DNA of 64,000 bases, from contig CAJNOP010000491.1 in the NCBI GenBank assembly GCA_905250075.1, forward strand, positions 62,001 to 126,000, in the 5' to 3' direction. The translations under genes were made by a program, and so were the position numbers. A model generated the notes under the pieces. It was given only the letters and a program-made list of their open reading frames with translations, made no database searches and was not told the origin of the DNA. The stretch is from Rotaria sp. Silwood1. Lineage: Eukaryota > Rotifera > Eurotatoria > Philodinida > Philodinidae. Below, piece by piece: positions 50,423 through 61,577 of this stretch. Each line of letters begins with the position of its first letter. The stretch's first letter is position 1.

Positions 50423-52830
50423 GTTTTTTTTTGTTTAAAAATATCAATAATTCAAAATTGAAAACTTGAATTTAGAGTTTCAACATACATGGCATATATA
50501 TATGTATGACTCATCATCTTACTTTACATGATGCAAGAACCAATAATTTCTGTTTATGAATTACGAAAATATCACAAAGATATGATGCAAATAAATGATT
50601 ATAAAGTATATTTTTGATATTTCTATTGATTATTAATAAGATAAAGTTTGCATGTAGATTTATGAATGCTTTGAATAAGATTAAGTGGTAGTGACATCTG
50701 TAAAGACTAATATTCGTACTGTTGCTGTCGCTATGCTAGAAGATAGCTGACAGTTTAAGTGTCAAAATATCTCCGGTAAAGCGCACATTACACCAAACGG
50801 TAGAGAGCAGCAGGTCTAGGCAGCACCGATAAAAGTGAAAGAGGTGTATAACCTCGCTCTTCGGTAATAATAAAAAACTGTTTGTTATTAGCTAGCAAAA
50901 TAGGGTAACCCAGGTCGAGAAGTACAGGTAGGTTCCGGCCGGAATACTTCCACCCTGTTCCGGCGACTGCAGATTTTTCCTGCGGGATTCTGTGACCGGA
51001 ATCTTCGATCTGGCAATATATTTTTGAAATATTATATCGGATGTCTAGAAATATTTGCATATATCTCTCTACAAGCAAAATATAAAATCTTTATTTATTT
51101 CCAAAAGATGCATCATTGAATTTTTTAGAATAACTATAAGAAATTTTCTTTCGAATTGTTCTTGAAAGATTGAAAATAGAGAAATATGAAACATCGCTAT
51201 TTCTGATTTTCTCGATAGCAACAAGAAAATATTTGTAATAAGATGAATAAAAGATCTTTTTAAGTTTTTCTAATAGATTTCGAGAAAACTAAAAAAAAAT
51301 AAAACTATACGAGATGCTAAAACTTTTCACTCCGTATAAATTCAATTCTTACAATGAACGGATTTGTGCGGTAAGCTAATAAGAGTAGATATATTCGGAT
51401 CAGATTAAAGCTATTACTTCCAAACTAACAAATAAAAAATATAGGCTGCCATTGATGTGTTTAAACCGAGATATTCAATTTTTTAAGATATTTACTATAT
51501 ATATAATGTACTTAAAAAATCAAAATTTTAACGAAATTTTTTTTCTGTTCTCATCATAGTTGTATAGAGTTCGGCAAGTTGCATAAGAAAAAATATGTTT
51601 CAAATTTTTTGAAGATTTTGTAAGATAATCGAAGTTTAGAGTCTCTTTTCCCAGTCAAATTCTTGAAATCTTATTCTACATCAAACTTTTTTCATTTCAC
51701 CCTGAAGTTTCGAACTTACTGAAGAAACCTATATATATACGTTTCTTTGATAATAAGTAACTAAATAACTCTAAATAATGGCATATGTCTCAATTTACAG
51801 AATGATGAAAACGAAAAGCTAGATGTTTTTATAGTTGTTAAGGCAATTGAAGTTTACTCGCTACCACTCATTAGTCAACATGCAAAGGAGTAGCTTTCGC
51901 TTTTTTACAATCTTCTAAGAACATTTCATAATAGAACGTAAGTAATAAAATTTAAAAACTCACTCACTGTAAAACATTCACTTGCAAAACAGTAATACAT
52001 TTCTATGATTAACTATTAACTGTAGAGATAGCAAAAAAGCTTACAAAATGGCATTAAATAAGTGTCATGGCGATATCAATCTCCTACTTATGGGCAAAAT
52101 ATGAAATCCTTCCAAAGGTTTTCTCATTAAAAAACAATTAAAGATATAAAACAATATATACTGATTTTTATTAACATACATAGGTGTACAATAAAAAACT
52201 GTAGAATCACATCAATCGAATGAATATAAAGATCCATCAACATTTATCAAAATATTAAAAAAGTTTTTTTGTTTTTCCTAGATGTCTTCATATCTTTAGA
52301 TTGATAGGAAAAATATTTAGATACAAAATTTGAATATGAGAATATATTTCATGAAAATCAATTTCATTTTCTTTTTGCCATTTACTCATAATGAACACGT
52401 CCACTTGATCATTTTATGTTTTGAATATTGCATCAAATATCGTTAAGAAATAATTAAATGTTTAGATGATTATCTGTTACTCAAACAATTGTATGTAAAT
52501 GCAACTATTTTCATACGCCAACAATGAAAAAGATCAAATTGTTGTCTCTATTGTTCAACATGGTTTATCTGTTATGTAGAAGTATTTAGCCATATGTTAA
52601 ACTTGTTATCTAAATCACAGTTCGTTTGATTCACTAGCGATTATCAATGTGAAACATATCAAATGATATGCTACATGTCCAGTAACATTCCAGTGCAAGC
52701 TTTTCTTGAAATTTTCTCTTCTAAAATTATATTTTATCAAATGTCATCATTTGTATTATGTTTACTTTTGTTCGTCTTTTTCTATAGATGCTAATGCAGG
52801 CTTTGGTTTTTGACTGTTCTTTAGATCATT
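50423..52830. other. ELP1 upstream / gene-poor stretch
   Basis: Mostly AT-rich. 50690-51080 is clearly richer in G/C, containing for example GGTTCCGGCCGGAATACTTC, and looks like a repeat fragment. A 96-residue frame there (51078-50788 minus) has no recognisable domain. No supported gene. Confidence 0.45.
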
Positions 52831-52895
52831 CCGACAGATAAACGTGTTATTAGGCAACGGTTCATTTGAGACTCTTAAGATCTCAGGATTAAATA
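52831..52895 (+). pseudogene. Isolated exon-like fragment, GNGSFETLK
   Basis: After CTTTAG the plus strand encodes NVLLGNGSFETLKISG. This resembles a protein-kinase glycine loop (LGxGSFxxxK) and matches a fragment on the opposite strand at 59765-59856. One base is inserted or deleted between the two copies and no adjoining exons were found, so it is treated as a relic. Confidence 0.35.
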
Positions 52896-53489
52896 TGGAA
52901 AATAAATAATAATAACAACAATATGCAAAAAATAAAAGTATAATAACGATCGAGTGTTATGTCCTTGAACAAATATATGTTCTCGTCGATCGATGAAAAA
53001 CTATGTCAATCCATCTTTCATTTATTTTTGAACATACAAAGAACGAATATTGGAAAAAGAATTCATTTTCAAAGTGTCAGTATGAGGTGTAGGAGAATAT
53101 TGCTATCGCATATTTATTTTACTTAATTGAATCAACAACTCTAGCCAATATCTATTTAGTTTTTTATTCAACGAAAACAAAAATTGATATGAAATCTAGA
53201 AATACAAAAATCTATATGTAAACGAATAATGATTAAGAAAATATCACTAAATGATATTTCTTTTGACTATTAGTCTATGTGAATAAAATAGAAAGATTCA
53301 TTTTATGAGTAAGCATTAATTAATCTTATAGAGATACTTAGCTACATAGAAATTTGAACGATAGCTGCGAACAAAAAAAACAATTTACGATTATAAATAA
53401 AGAGAATAATTTCCATAGAATCATGCTCAAATCAAAACAATTTCGAATGGTTTAAAACACATTTCTGAAAACCGAATATACTATGCATT

Positions 53490-53938
53490 TGTGTTGCTTT
53501 CTTTGAAAAGATTCTATCATGATATTTTGGTTTATTTAAGAAATATATATAAGAAAGTGTTATAAATGAAATAAATACGCGTTTACACTTAGTACGTATA
53601 CAAATCATTCTTTTTTTCTAAGTAAAAAACAAAAGGAAAAAGAAAAGAAAAATGAATTAGTCTTAATTGTTAAATATTTTCCTATAGGAAAACATTTGAG
53701 TCATTTTAATAATCAATAGTCGATTACCATTGATTAGGTAACATCATTCCTTCATGATATTCCATATAATTATAGTGAATTCCATGTTGCATTGGATATA
53801 TATTTGATGCATTTTGTTCTATCATACTCATTGATTGTTGACTATTACGACGAGCATAATTACCTTGTAATTGATTATTATTCATTATGGCTGGATGTTG
53901 TGGTGTTTGCATTTGAATCATTTGCATATAATTATTTC
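53490..53938 (-). pseudogene. Truncated second copy of the proline-rich gene (B')
   Basis: The minus strand at 53938-53724 encodes the last ~71 residues of the protein at 61578-62789 (for example QTPQHPAIMNNNQLQGNYAR), ending NQW rather than NQC. The 3' flank down to ~53490 also matches 62790-63030 in inverted orientation. The copy is cut at its 5' side by a 100-N gap. Beyond the gap (54039 on) no further homology was seen, so the rest is missing, in the gap or deleted. Whether it is functional cannot be told. Confidence 0.75.
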
Positions 53939-54038
53939 NNNNNNNNNNNNNNNNNNNNNNNNNNNNNNNNNNNNNNNNNNNNNNNNNNNNNNNNNNNNNN
54001 NNNNNNNNNNNNNNNNNNNNNNNNNNNNNNNNNNNNNN
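53939..54038. other. Assembly gap of 100 N
   Basis: Exactly 100 Ns, a conventional placeholder for a gap of unknown size, placed inside the second copy of the proline-rich gene. Confidence 0.97.
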
Positions 54039-54846
54039 TATTTTTCAGCAAATAAATGGAAGTCAAGACTTAAATACACAGGGTGATAGAGAATTCCGAG
54101 CGCTATCAGAATATATAATTACTTTCCTTAAAATGTAGTTTTATATTGGCGATATTATTCTACTGATCCAAACTCTCAGAACTTATGCGCCAATGGAATA
54201 TATATGGCAAAATCAAAAGAGATAATCGAGTACATCGTTTTCAGACTGACTATGAGCAAAAGATGCGTTGCATGATTATTATCGTTCATTGGCATCACTT
54301 TTTTTCTTTAGAACTTTTCATGACTTTTGCTACTGTAATACATATACAGTTAATCTTCAGATACAATTATAGTTGGCTTAGGACTTTCAATTATATTGAT
54401 TGTTTTTATCAATCATGTTTATATGATAAGATGTAAAAAAAAAAGTCAACGAGAGAACACTACGAAATACTTTTCACATTTCAATAAATAAACGAGAACA
54501 TTTTAAAGTCATAACATTCATAGCAGATCTAGACTTATTTTATTCAATGACTTAACATCAATGATATATTTATTACAATTGAGAATCCAAAAGAACTAGA
54601 ATTTCCTAATACGAAGTTTGTGAAATAAATGTAATTGAGATAGTTAATAAGTGATAATACATACTATGATCATTATAGGTTTCTCTAATATGATTTATTA
54701 ATGAATTATATACACACAATTAATACAACGAATAGACAAATAAACAGACACAACTAGAAACGGATAAAAATACGATGTCAACTTAGAATTCAAGAAAAAA
54801 AAATGAATAATAGGAAATAAAACTACTTTTGAAATTATAGAAATAT
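54039..54846. other. AT-rich stretch beside the gap
   Basis: No supported gene. The open frame 54185-54436 (plus) has no recognisable domain. Confidence 0.45.
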
Positions 54847-55945
54847 TCAATCTTCAGATTCTGTTATTTCACGTTGTTTGGCTTGTTTCGTACCAGTATT
54901 TGAGGTTTGTATTTGTCCTTCATTCCGTCGATGATTAGGCCACAGTTGAAGTAAAGCTGTCTTTAATGTATTTCGAAACAAACGAGAAGTTAAAGTAGAA
55001 AGAAAAAACGACCTAACATTAATAAAATAGTACAAATTGTTAGTGAGATATATTGCAAAAGAATCGATGGTTAATCTCTCTGCACTTTTGACATCGAAAA
55101 ATGTAACCATAAAGTAGATATAGGTACAAATCCATTGTAGTGCAAAGAAACATGTTACAAAAGCTTGTGCAAAAATCATAGTAACGAATTGATTTCGTGA
55201 GCGATTAATGTTTGTTTGTGTAGCTCCACCCTGAAAGATGAATTAATTATTTTCTTTTTCAAATACAAAACTAGAATATACTTACAACTCGTTGACGACT
55301 TTGTCTGACTTTTCGATAGGTTAGTAACACAAGGATAAGCATAATCGCTGGTGTCATAATACCATGAATGCCAATATACAAGAAACTATTGATGATCGGT
55401 TGTATTGAGACACATCCGATACCTGCTACAACATCGTAGAGAATTGGTGCATACAAAGATATAAGACAGCTTATAATGGTTGTGATAAGGATAAGCCATG
55501 GCACCATTTTGAGTTGATGAAGATACCACATGAAAGATGTTGGACCACAAGAGCAAGCGAATCGATCAATAAGAGACATGATCAATAAGTCCATGGATAA
55601 TTGAGGTAAAAAAACTAGAATGAAGAGTTTCAACTTACAATAAAAACTGTTTGATATCCATATGGCTAAATTCTTCTGCTCCGACATAAAGTAATTAGGA
55701 AAGAGATTAACAAAAAGGTTAATAATATCAATCAATGAACCACATAGAGTGTAAATGCAACAAGGATTCAAACGAAGAGTCGGTTGAAGAAATGTAAAGG
55801 CATCACCGATAAATCCTATAAGACCGAGAATGGTAAATACAAGTGGTAATTGACTTATAATTCGATCTGATACGAAGTTCAGAATGGTAATAGTTGAACT
55901 CAATGATGATGTATCGATGAATATTGTTTCGTTATTTGCAGACAT
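54847..55945 (-). CDS. Rhodopsin-like G-protein-coupled receptor
   Basis: Two exons (55945-55286 and 55230-54847) join in frame to 347 residues. Seven hydrophobic segments can be placed, starting near residue 33 (LPLVFTILGLIGFIGDAFTF). The residues after the third read MSLIDRFACS, a variant of the E/DRY motif. The intracellular loop before the sixth is basic (RKVRQSRQRV...INRSRNQF). The seventh has NNLYYFINVRSFF instead of NPxxY. A short basic/polar tail follows. The ligand is unknown; the sequence looks like a lineage-expanded invertebrate receptor, possibly peptide- or chemosensory. A 55-bp intron splits the third intracellular loop. Confidence 0.8.
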
Positions 55946-55984
55946 TTTGTTGAAAAAAAAAACCGATGAGAAATCAATACGATG

Positions 55985-56173
55985 TTAATCTATATTTCTA
56001 TTTTTAAAGAAAACCAAGAGAAATTCGTCAAAACAATAAATGAAGAAATAACTCATTAATATGATAACACTCAACGTAATATGTGTTTGCAATTGAAGTA
56101 GTGAATATATCCCACTCGTGTTTATCAAAACTGTAACAAGTATGAAGACGAATGTTATTAAATATGTGATCAA
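55985..56173 (-). CDS. Short hydrophobic frame upstream of the GPCR
   Basis: A 62-residue minus-strand frame with two hydrophobic segments and no recognised family, 39 bp upstream of the GPCR start. It may be a relic of another receptor or a chance frame. Weakly supported. Confidence 0.15.
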   Translation of the reverse strand: MITYLITFVFILVTVLINTSGIYSLLQLQTHITLSVIILMSYFFIYCFDEFLLVFFKNRNID

Positions 56174-56637
56174 CGTTACTTAATATTTTATAATAAAAAG
56201 TATTTCATAGCTTGTAGGCTGCTTTTTATATCTTCGAAGTAATTAATGTTTACCTAAAAACCAAAATTGAATATATCATGCTTTTTCTTCATTCTCGTCT
56301 AGACTAATCGCTCTTCTAATTAAGATAATTTTGAAAGCAGATTTTGTTAGAATTTTGTGCTTGTGTATGAATAGAAAAATAATTTAACGAAATCTTTAAT
56401 ATCACATAGAACTAGAAAATAAATTCTCATTACTTTTAATCCTTGTTAGAAAATTATTGAACAAAATGCAATTAATTTGAATAGCCACGAGCACATTTGC
56501 TTTTAAGTTTATACGAATAAATTGTCAGCATAATCCATTCATCAACAACTTGTTACGGGTCATTAAGACAGATTAATTGTAAAAACGCGCGTCTCATCAG
56601 ATCGACTAAAGTTCGTTGAAAAATTACAAGCAATATT

Positions 56638-57786
56638 TATGGGTGTGGATATGGGTATGGCTATGCGAGTGTGTGAGTGAGTGAAAACAAGATCCACACT
56701 GTCACCAACACCCTACACCCAATCATACCATCACAAAAAGTCTAGGATATCGTTCATATAAAAAATGAGTTAAACCACTTCTTATAGATGCAAAAGAACC
56801 AAAAGAATGAAATACACAAATTGGGTACATTGCCAGTATCAAAAAGACAACAATTTAAAATTTCTTTTTTTTGTTTTTTTTGATGAAAAGTTTTCAATTT
56901 GGATGGCATGTACAATGCTCGAAATTATTGTGTGTAGGTAATAAATTATGAAGAAGCTGATTAAAAATAGTGGTGTCAAGCAGCAACGAAACTTTCCTTA
57001 TAGAGTTTTGGTTTGGTTGAAGGCATATTCGACAAGAGTAAAGTCAGTAATGATTTTTGATAAAAGAACAGTAGATCATCAACATTACATTGAAAACGTA
57101 TTGCTAATGGCTTTGAAATATGACAATAAAGTACTTTGTGATGAATGAAGATTTCAACAAGACTGTGCCAAGCCACAGATACATCGTTATTTCAGGAATT
57201 GTGTGAACAAAATTTTTCATCATTAATGATAAAGATCATTGGCCTCTAAATTCACTTGGTTTGAACCCTCTAAACTACTCCATATGAGATGAACTCGTTC
57301 ATCAAATCAATTCGAATAAAGCTCAATCAGAAAAGATTTTGATTGAGGAACTAAAGCGTACTGTTAAACGAATAAGACAAGAAGTTGTGTTGGAAAGTTG
57401 TGAAAGTTAGACTAATCATTTATATCGTTTGTCCAAAAATAATGGAGATCATTTACAATAATAAAAATAAGTTTTTTTTTGTAGAGAATTGAAAGAGATT
57501 TCTTTAAAAAAACTCAGGCTGCTAGCGCGAAAGGTGGCAGAGATATTTCATAAATAAAACATGATCATTATCTATAGGTGTTCTTTGAGCAGTGCTCTAC
57601 GATTATACATTTACCATGTTTGAGTCTAATGTAAAATGCCGCTGATGTCATTGCGGGAAATGTATAATCTCAGCCATTTTTTGTACATTTTATAAATCCT
57701 AGTTTTTAAGCGGTTGCTACTTGGGTGCAGGTGTGGATGTTTTCTTCTAAGCCACACTCACATCCAGACCCATACCTACTCCCTAG
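56638..57786. mobile_element. Mariner-type transposon with imperfect TIRs
   Basis: The arms at 56638-56722 and ~57720-57786 are imperfect reverse complements. Both carry GTATGGG(T), GAGTGTG, GAAAACA and TCCACAC in the same order, separated by ~1 kb containing a broken transposase. The 57720-57786 arm also resembles a stretch at 59515-59575. The target duplication is unclear. Confidence 0.6.
56948..57462 (+). pseudogene. Broken mariner/Tc1-superfamily transposase
   Basis: The plus strand at 56948-57148 reads to MALKYDNKVLCDE, then a stop, then RFQQDCAKPQIHR, the second catalytic Asp region. After a frame change it reads WPLNSLGLNPLNYSI, stop, DELVHQINSNKA, then EELKRTVKRIRQEVV, the PNSPDLNPLDYxIW region with the final acidic residue position. 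In-frame stops and a Leu-Gly in place of the usual Pro-Asp show that it is inactive. The N-terminal helix-turn-helix part is largely missing. Confidence 0.8.
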
Positions 57787-58037
57787 TTAACTCGTTTGAT
57801 GTTACTGGTAGTTTGACAGGCTAGTTTGCTTAGTTTTTGAAAAGCGCAGCCATATCTCAAGACGCATATACTAATACTTAATCAATTAAGATATGAAAGA
57901 CTTATTTGCAATTAATTTTTTTTTTTGGAAACTTAGAAAGTTGCAATAATTGCAAGTATACGTAACTGCGTAGAATGCCAGCTGTGTATTGGAGTAAGGA
58001 GTCACAAGTAACAGGTTTGGATTCGATGGACAATATA

Positions 58038-59281
58038 CACTAATCGACAATATTGCCCCGTTCTTTCCAGATTCTTGATTTCTAGGCAAGATTCTTTTTC
58101 TATTCCTTGTATACAAGATTCTTGCCTGAAAAAACTGATCTTGCCTTTCTGACAAGATTCCTGTAGACCGAATCTTGGCTAGCAAGGCAAGAAGTATGTC
58201 GCCAGGCAAGACTCTTGCGCTCTTGCTTTCTTGTCTGATTCTTTTTTCCTTGGATTCTTGTCTGATTCTTATATCTCTAATATCTTGCCTCTTTCTTGTC
58301 ATATTAATAAAGCTTTTTATAGGATTTTATTACTACTTTTTTTCTTACTAATTTATTACGAACTTTACGTAAAATATACAAAAAAAAAACATAACAAAAT
58401 ATACTCAATTTCATATGAATTTATAATTATAATCCTCTTCATCGAATATATGATTATCAATACGTGTATCATCAACATCTGCACCATCATTATACCGTGA
58501 ACAAGTATATTATCGAAAAGAAGTAGATCATTTGTTGTTTACGTGTATATAATGGTGGTTCTAAAAAACGATGACATATGAGCCAAAAAGAAAAAAAACT
58601 AAGTACATATTGCGATTACCTAATATATTAACAGCATCGTCCAGCAAAAATTTGAACAAATTATCGAAATTCTCTTCATTCTTTAAAAAAATAAATGCTG
58701 CAAGATCTACAAAATGAGACAAAGAGAAAGATATTGAATATTAGAATATCGATATGCATTCATCATTAATAAAAGTATATGTTAGAAAAAGATCGCTATT
58801 GTATATATTATTGTTATCTCTATATCCTATTGAAACAAAAAAGTTATCAGATGTCATTCGAATAAAATGATCATTTTAGAAAAGATACATACTCTAAGTG
58901 AAATTATACTATAGTTTTCACATCAAACAAAATGAATAAAAAATATTTTAACGTTTCTTTTATATATTCTAACACACAAAGACAACACATACCTTTTTTT
59001 TACTTAGAAAGCAGGCAAGAATCTTTTTCTTCCTTTCAAAAAGAAACTTCTCTGAAAAACAAAAAATTTAAAATATCTTATATTTCTTTCCAGCTTCTGT
59101 TTTTTCCTAATATTCTGACAAGATGCTTGCAATCTTGAATAGTAGACAAGATTCTTGTTTGAACTTAAAATATATCTTGACTATCTTATGATTCTTTTAT
59201 TTCTGATCAATCAGGCAAGATTCTTTTTACTTTCCTATGGACAAGAATCTGGAAAGAAAGAGACAAGATCGTCGATTAGTA
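58038..59281. mobile_element. 1.24-kb TIR element with CAAGATTCTTG subterminal repeats
   Basis: The ends CACTAATCGAC (58038) and TACTAATCGAC (complement, ending 59281) start ~40-bp inverted repeats that continue to TTCTTTCCAGATTCTTG. TA flanks both ends (58036-58037 and 59282-59283), consistent with a TA target duplication. Between 58060-58300 and 59005-59240 lie about a dozen copies of CAAGATTCTTG or partial forms. The centre is AT-rich and holds exon-like sequence on the minus strand. Confidence 0.7.
58411..58706 (-). pseudogene. Exon-like stretches inside the TIR element
   Basis: Three minus-strand pieces can be spliced in one frame: 58706-58620 (LAAFIFLKNEENFDNLFKFL), 58560-58543 (EPPLYT) and 58478-58411 (VDDTRIDNHIFDEEDYNYKF, one more residue, stop). 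The GT-AG introns between them are 59 and 64 bp, the usual length in this genome. The 18-base middle exon is suspiciously small and no upstream exons are found. It could be a host gene end captured by the element, or chance. Family unknown. Confidence 0.3.
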
Positions 59282-59764
59282 TATAAATATCAATGTTTCG
59301 GAATCGTGTGCGACAACATTTGCATTATAACAATAATATTGTTTGAATTTCGTGTCTTAAATTTCACCGGTACATTTTGTCCAGAGTCATACATTGAAAG
59401 GCGAATAAACTGACGCCCCAGAAGTTTTAATAAATATAATAGCAGTAATACCGATAGTTCGAATTATGACCGAAAAAATTGATTGGAGTTAATAAGCCAC
59501 ATCGTTTTTCGTGTCGAGGATGTGAGTGCGGATTAAGATTTTCTATGCAATCATACCCTACACTCTGATAATGATATTCTTTTTCAAAGATTCGTTCTCT
59601 AATATAAGATAAATATTCTTTGGATATTCAAAAACAAATACAAGATAGACAGACAGACATTATTTTTTATCGAACGAAGAGAAGATTGATTTCATCAATG
59701 ACATAATACTCAATTGTAATTTTACTTTTATTTCTTGCATATTGTTATTATTATTTATTTTCTA

Positions 59765-59856
59765 AACCTTACCCTTTGATCTTAATGGTCCTAAATGAAC
59801 CGCTGCCTAATAACACACCAGTATCTATTGGAGTAATCTTAATAAAACCCGAAAGA
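59765..59856 (-). pseudogene. Isolated exon-like fragment, GSGSFRTIK
   Basis: The minus strand encodes ITPIDTGVLLGSGSFRTIK between a TTATTAAG acceptor and an AAAGGGTAAGG donor-like site. It resembles a kinase glycine loop and pairs with 52831-52895. No neighbouring catalytic exons were seen. Confidence 0.35.
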
Positions 59857-61523
59857 AAAACAAAGAAGAAAATGTTATATATGCATCTATAAAAAAAAAG
59901 ACGAATAAGAGTAAAAAAAATGCAGAAAATGAGTTATGGTACAAGTTTCATACTTAAATTACAAAAGAAAATATTATGAATGCTATCGTTATTATCCAAT
60001 CCCTAAGAATATTCAGTCTTCGAAAAATTTTTTCCCATGAAAAAACCACATAGAAATGTGCAGAATTTTATGCTCAGTATGTCTAAGGTATTGAAAGTGA
60101 AACAACGAGAGATGACATATTTACACTCTAATTCAGATGTTTGCTTTTTAGAGTTCGAGAAAATAAGTTTTTCGAAGAGTAATACCATAGGATTTCCTCG
60201 AACTCAATCACGATTTTCATTTAGCCGAAATCTACAGGATTGAACATTTTTTTTCTTTGAAAAAAAACTGAGATGAAATCTCACATATTGCAATTTTATA
60301 ACGTGAAAACGAAGAAGTTTATTCTAAGAAAACAAATGAAAAACTTTGGATTAATGTGATCTCTTTCAATAGATATCTCACAATTGACAAGAAAATTTCA
60401 ATTGAGATTGGAATGGCTGAAAAACGAATAGATATAAGTATCTTAGAAAAAAAATTAATAATAATAAATCTTTATAAGCCAAATCAAATGTTTCATTTAG
60501 ATGAGAATTCATTAAATTAAGTCACATTAAACACCCTTACAAGTATCTGTAAAAATTTTTCTAGCTCGACCTATCAAAGTCAAAGAATACTGTTGAGCTT
60601 ATTAGATAGCTGCTATAAACAAGTAATAAAAGTATGTATTGGTTCTGAACAACAACAAAAACATGCAGTATATTTGTTAATTTTTGTTTTTTTATTGTTA
60701 TCTAATGTTGTTCTTTTTCTTATGAATCGTTAGGTTGTGTTGCCCTTGAAACTGATCTGTATCAAACATTGTCTCATCTTGTTTTGTTTTTATCAAAGGA
60801 TAATTCAACTATTTTAATCCATCTCATAATACTGATATATTTATTATTGGAAAATAAATCTTTACATTGTAAGCAGAATGAAATATGATACAAAAAATAT
60901 AAAAAAAAATCTTTTGTATAAATTTCATAGTTTTCTATTTGATTAGTTTCACTAGCAATTTCTAGTCATTCTACATATATCTTGTATTGTATTAGGACAA
61001 GTTTATGCTCGATCAAATGTTAATCATCATTGGGATATAAAATGAATATTGTTGTAGGAATATTTTACATAAGTCATATTTCACACTTGTTAACCATTAT
61101 GATACACTTTAACATCTGTTGAAAAACGAAATTATTTTATAGATCATTGAAGATTGTGTATCTCAAATAATACTAATAATTCATGATCAAATTATTAACT
61201 TATGTGAAAATGCATCAGTATCAATATTTGATAACATCAATACATATGATTAATGTATGTATTGATTTCAATACTTTCTTTCATTCAACATAGATGTGTA
61301 TATGTGGTTGTTTTTCCATCTTTTTTACTCATCATTTGATAAGCTCGAATAAATCAAATATGAATAAAGCACTTTCATTCTCAATGTTTACGTAACTATA
61401 TAATAAATCATCATCAACATACACCTGCACATCCTACGTAAAATGACTATTCAGATACACCTGCATGGGTATTGGATATTTACATTGAATCATCAATTAC
61501 TAATTCTGATCTACGATAATAAG
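59857..61523. other. AT-rich upstream region of the proline-rich gene
   Basis: No intact gene. A possible exon relic at ~60566-60631 (plus; STYQSQRILLSLLDSCYKQV before GTATGT) is followed by AG and a short open stretch at ~60734. It cannot be extended further. Confidence 0.4.
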
Positions 61524-61532
61524 TATAAAAGG
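61524..61532 (+). promoter_or_regulatory. TATA box of the proline-rich gene
   Basis: TATAAAAGG, a good match to the TATA consensus, lies 54 bases before the ATG at 61578. This leaves room for a ~20-base leader. Confidence 0.55.
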
Positions 61533-61577
61533 ATGAATGATAGAAAGACAGATAGTTAATCGTAAACAAAACAACAT

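Noticed and set aside
57886-58302. 138-residue minus-strand frame rich in Arg, Gln and Ile
   Set aside because: It is a translation of the CAAGATTCTTG subterminal repeats of a transposon plus flank, not a gene.
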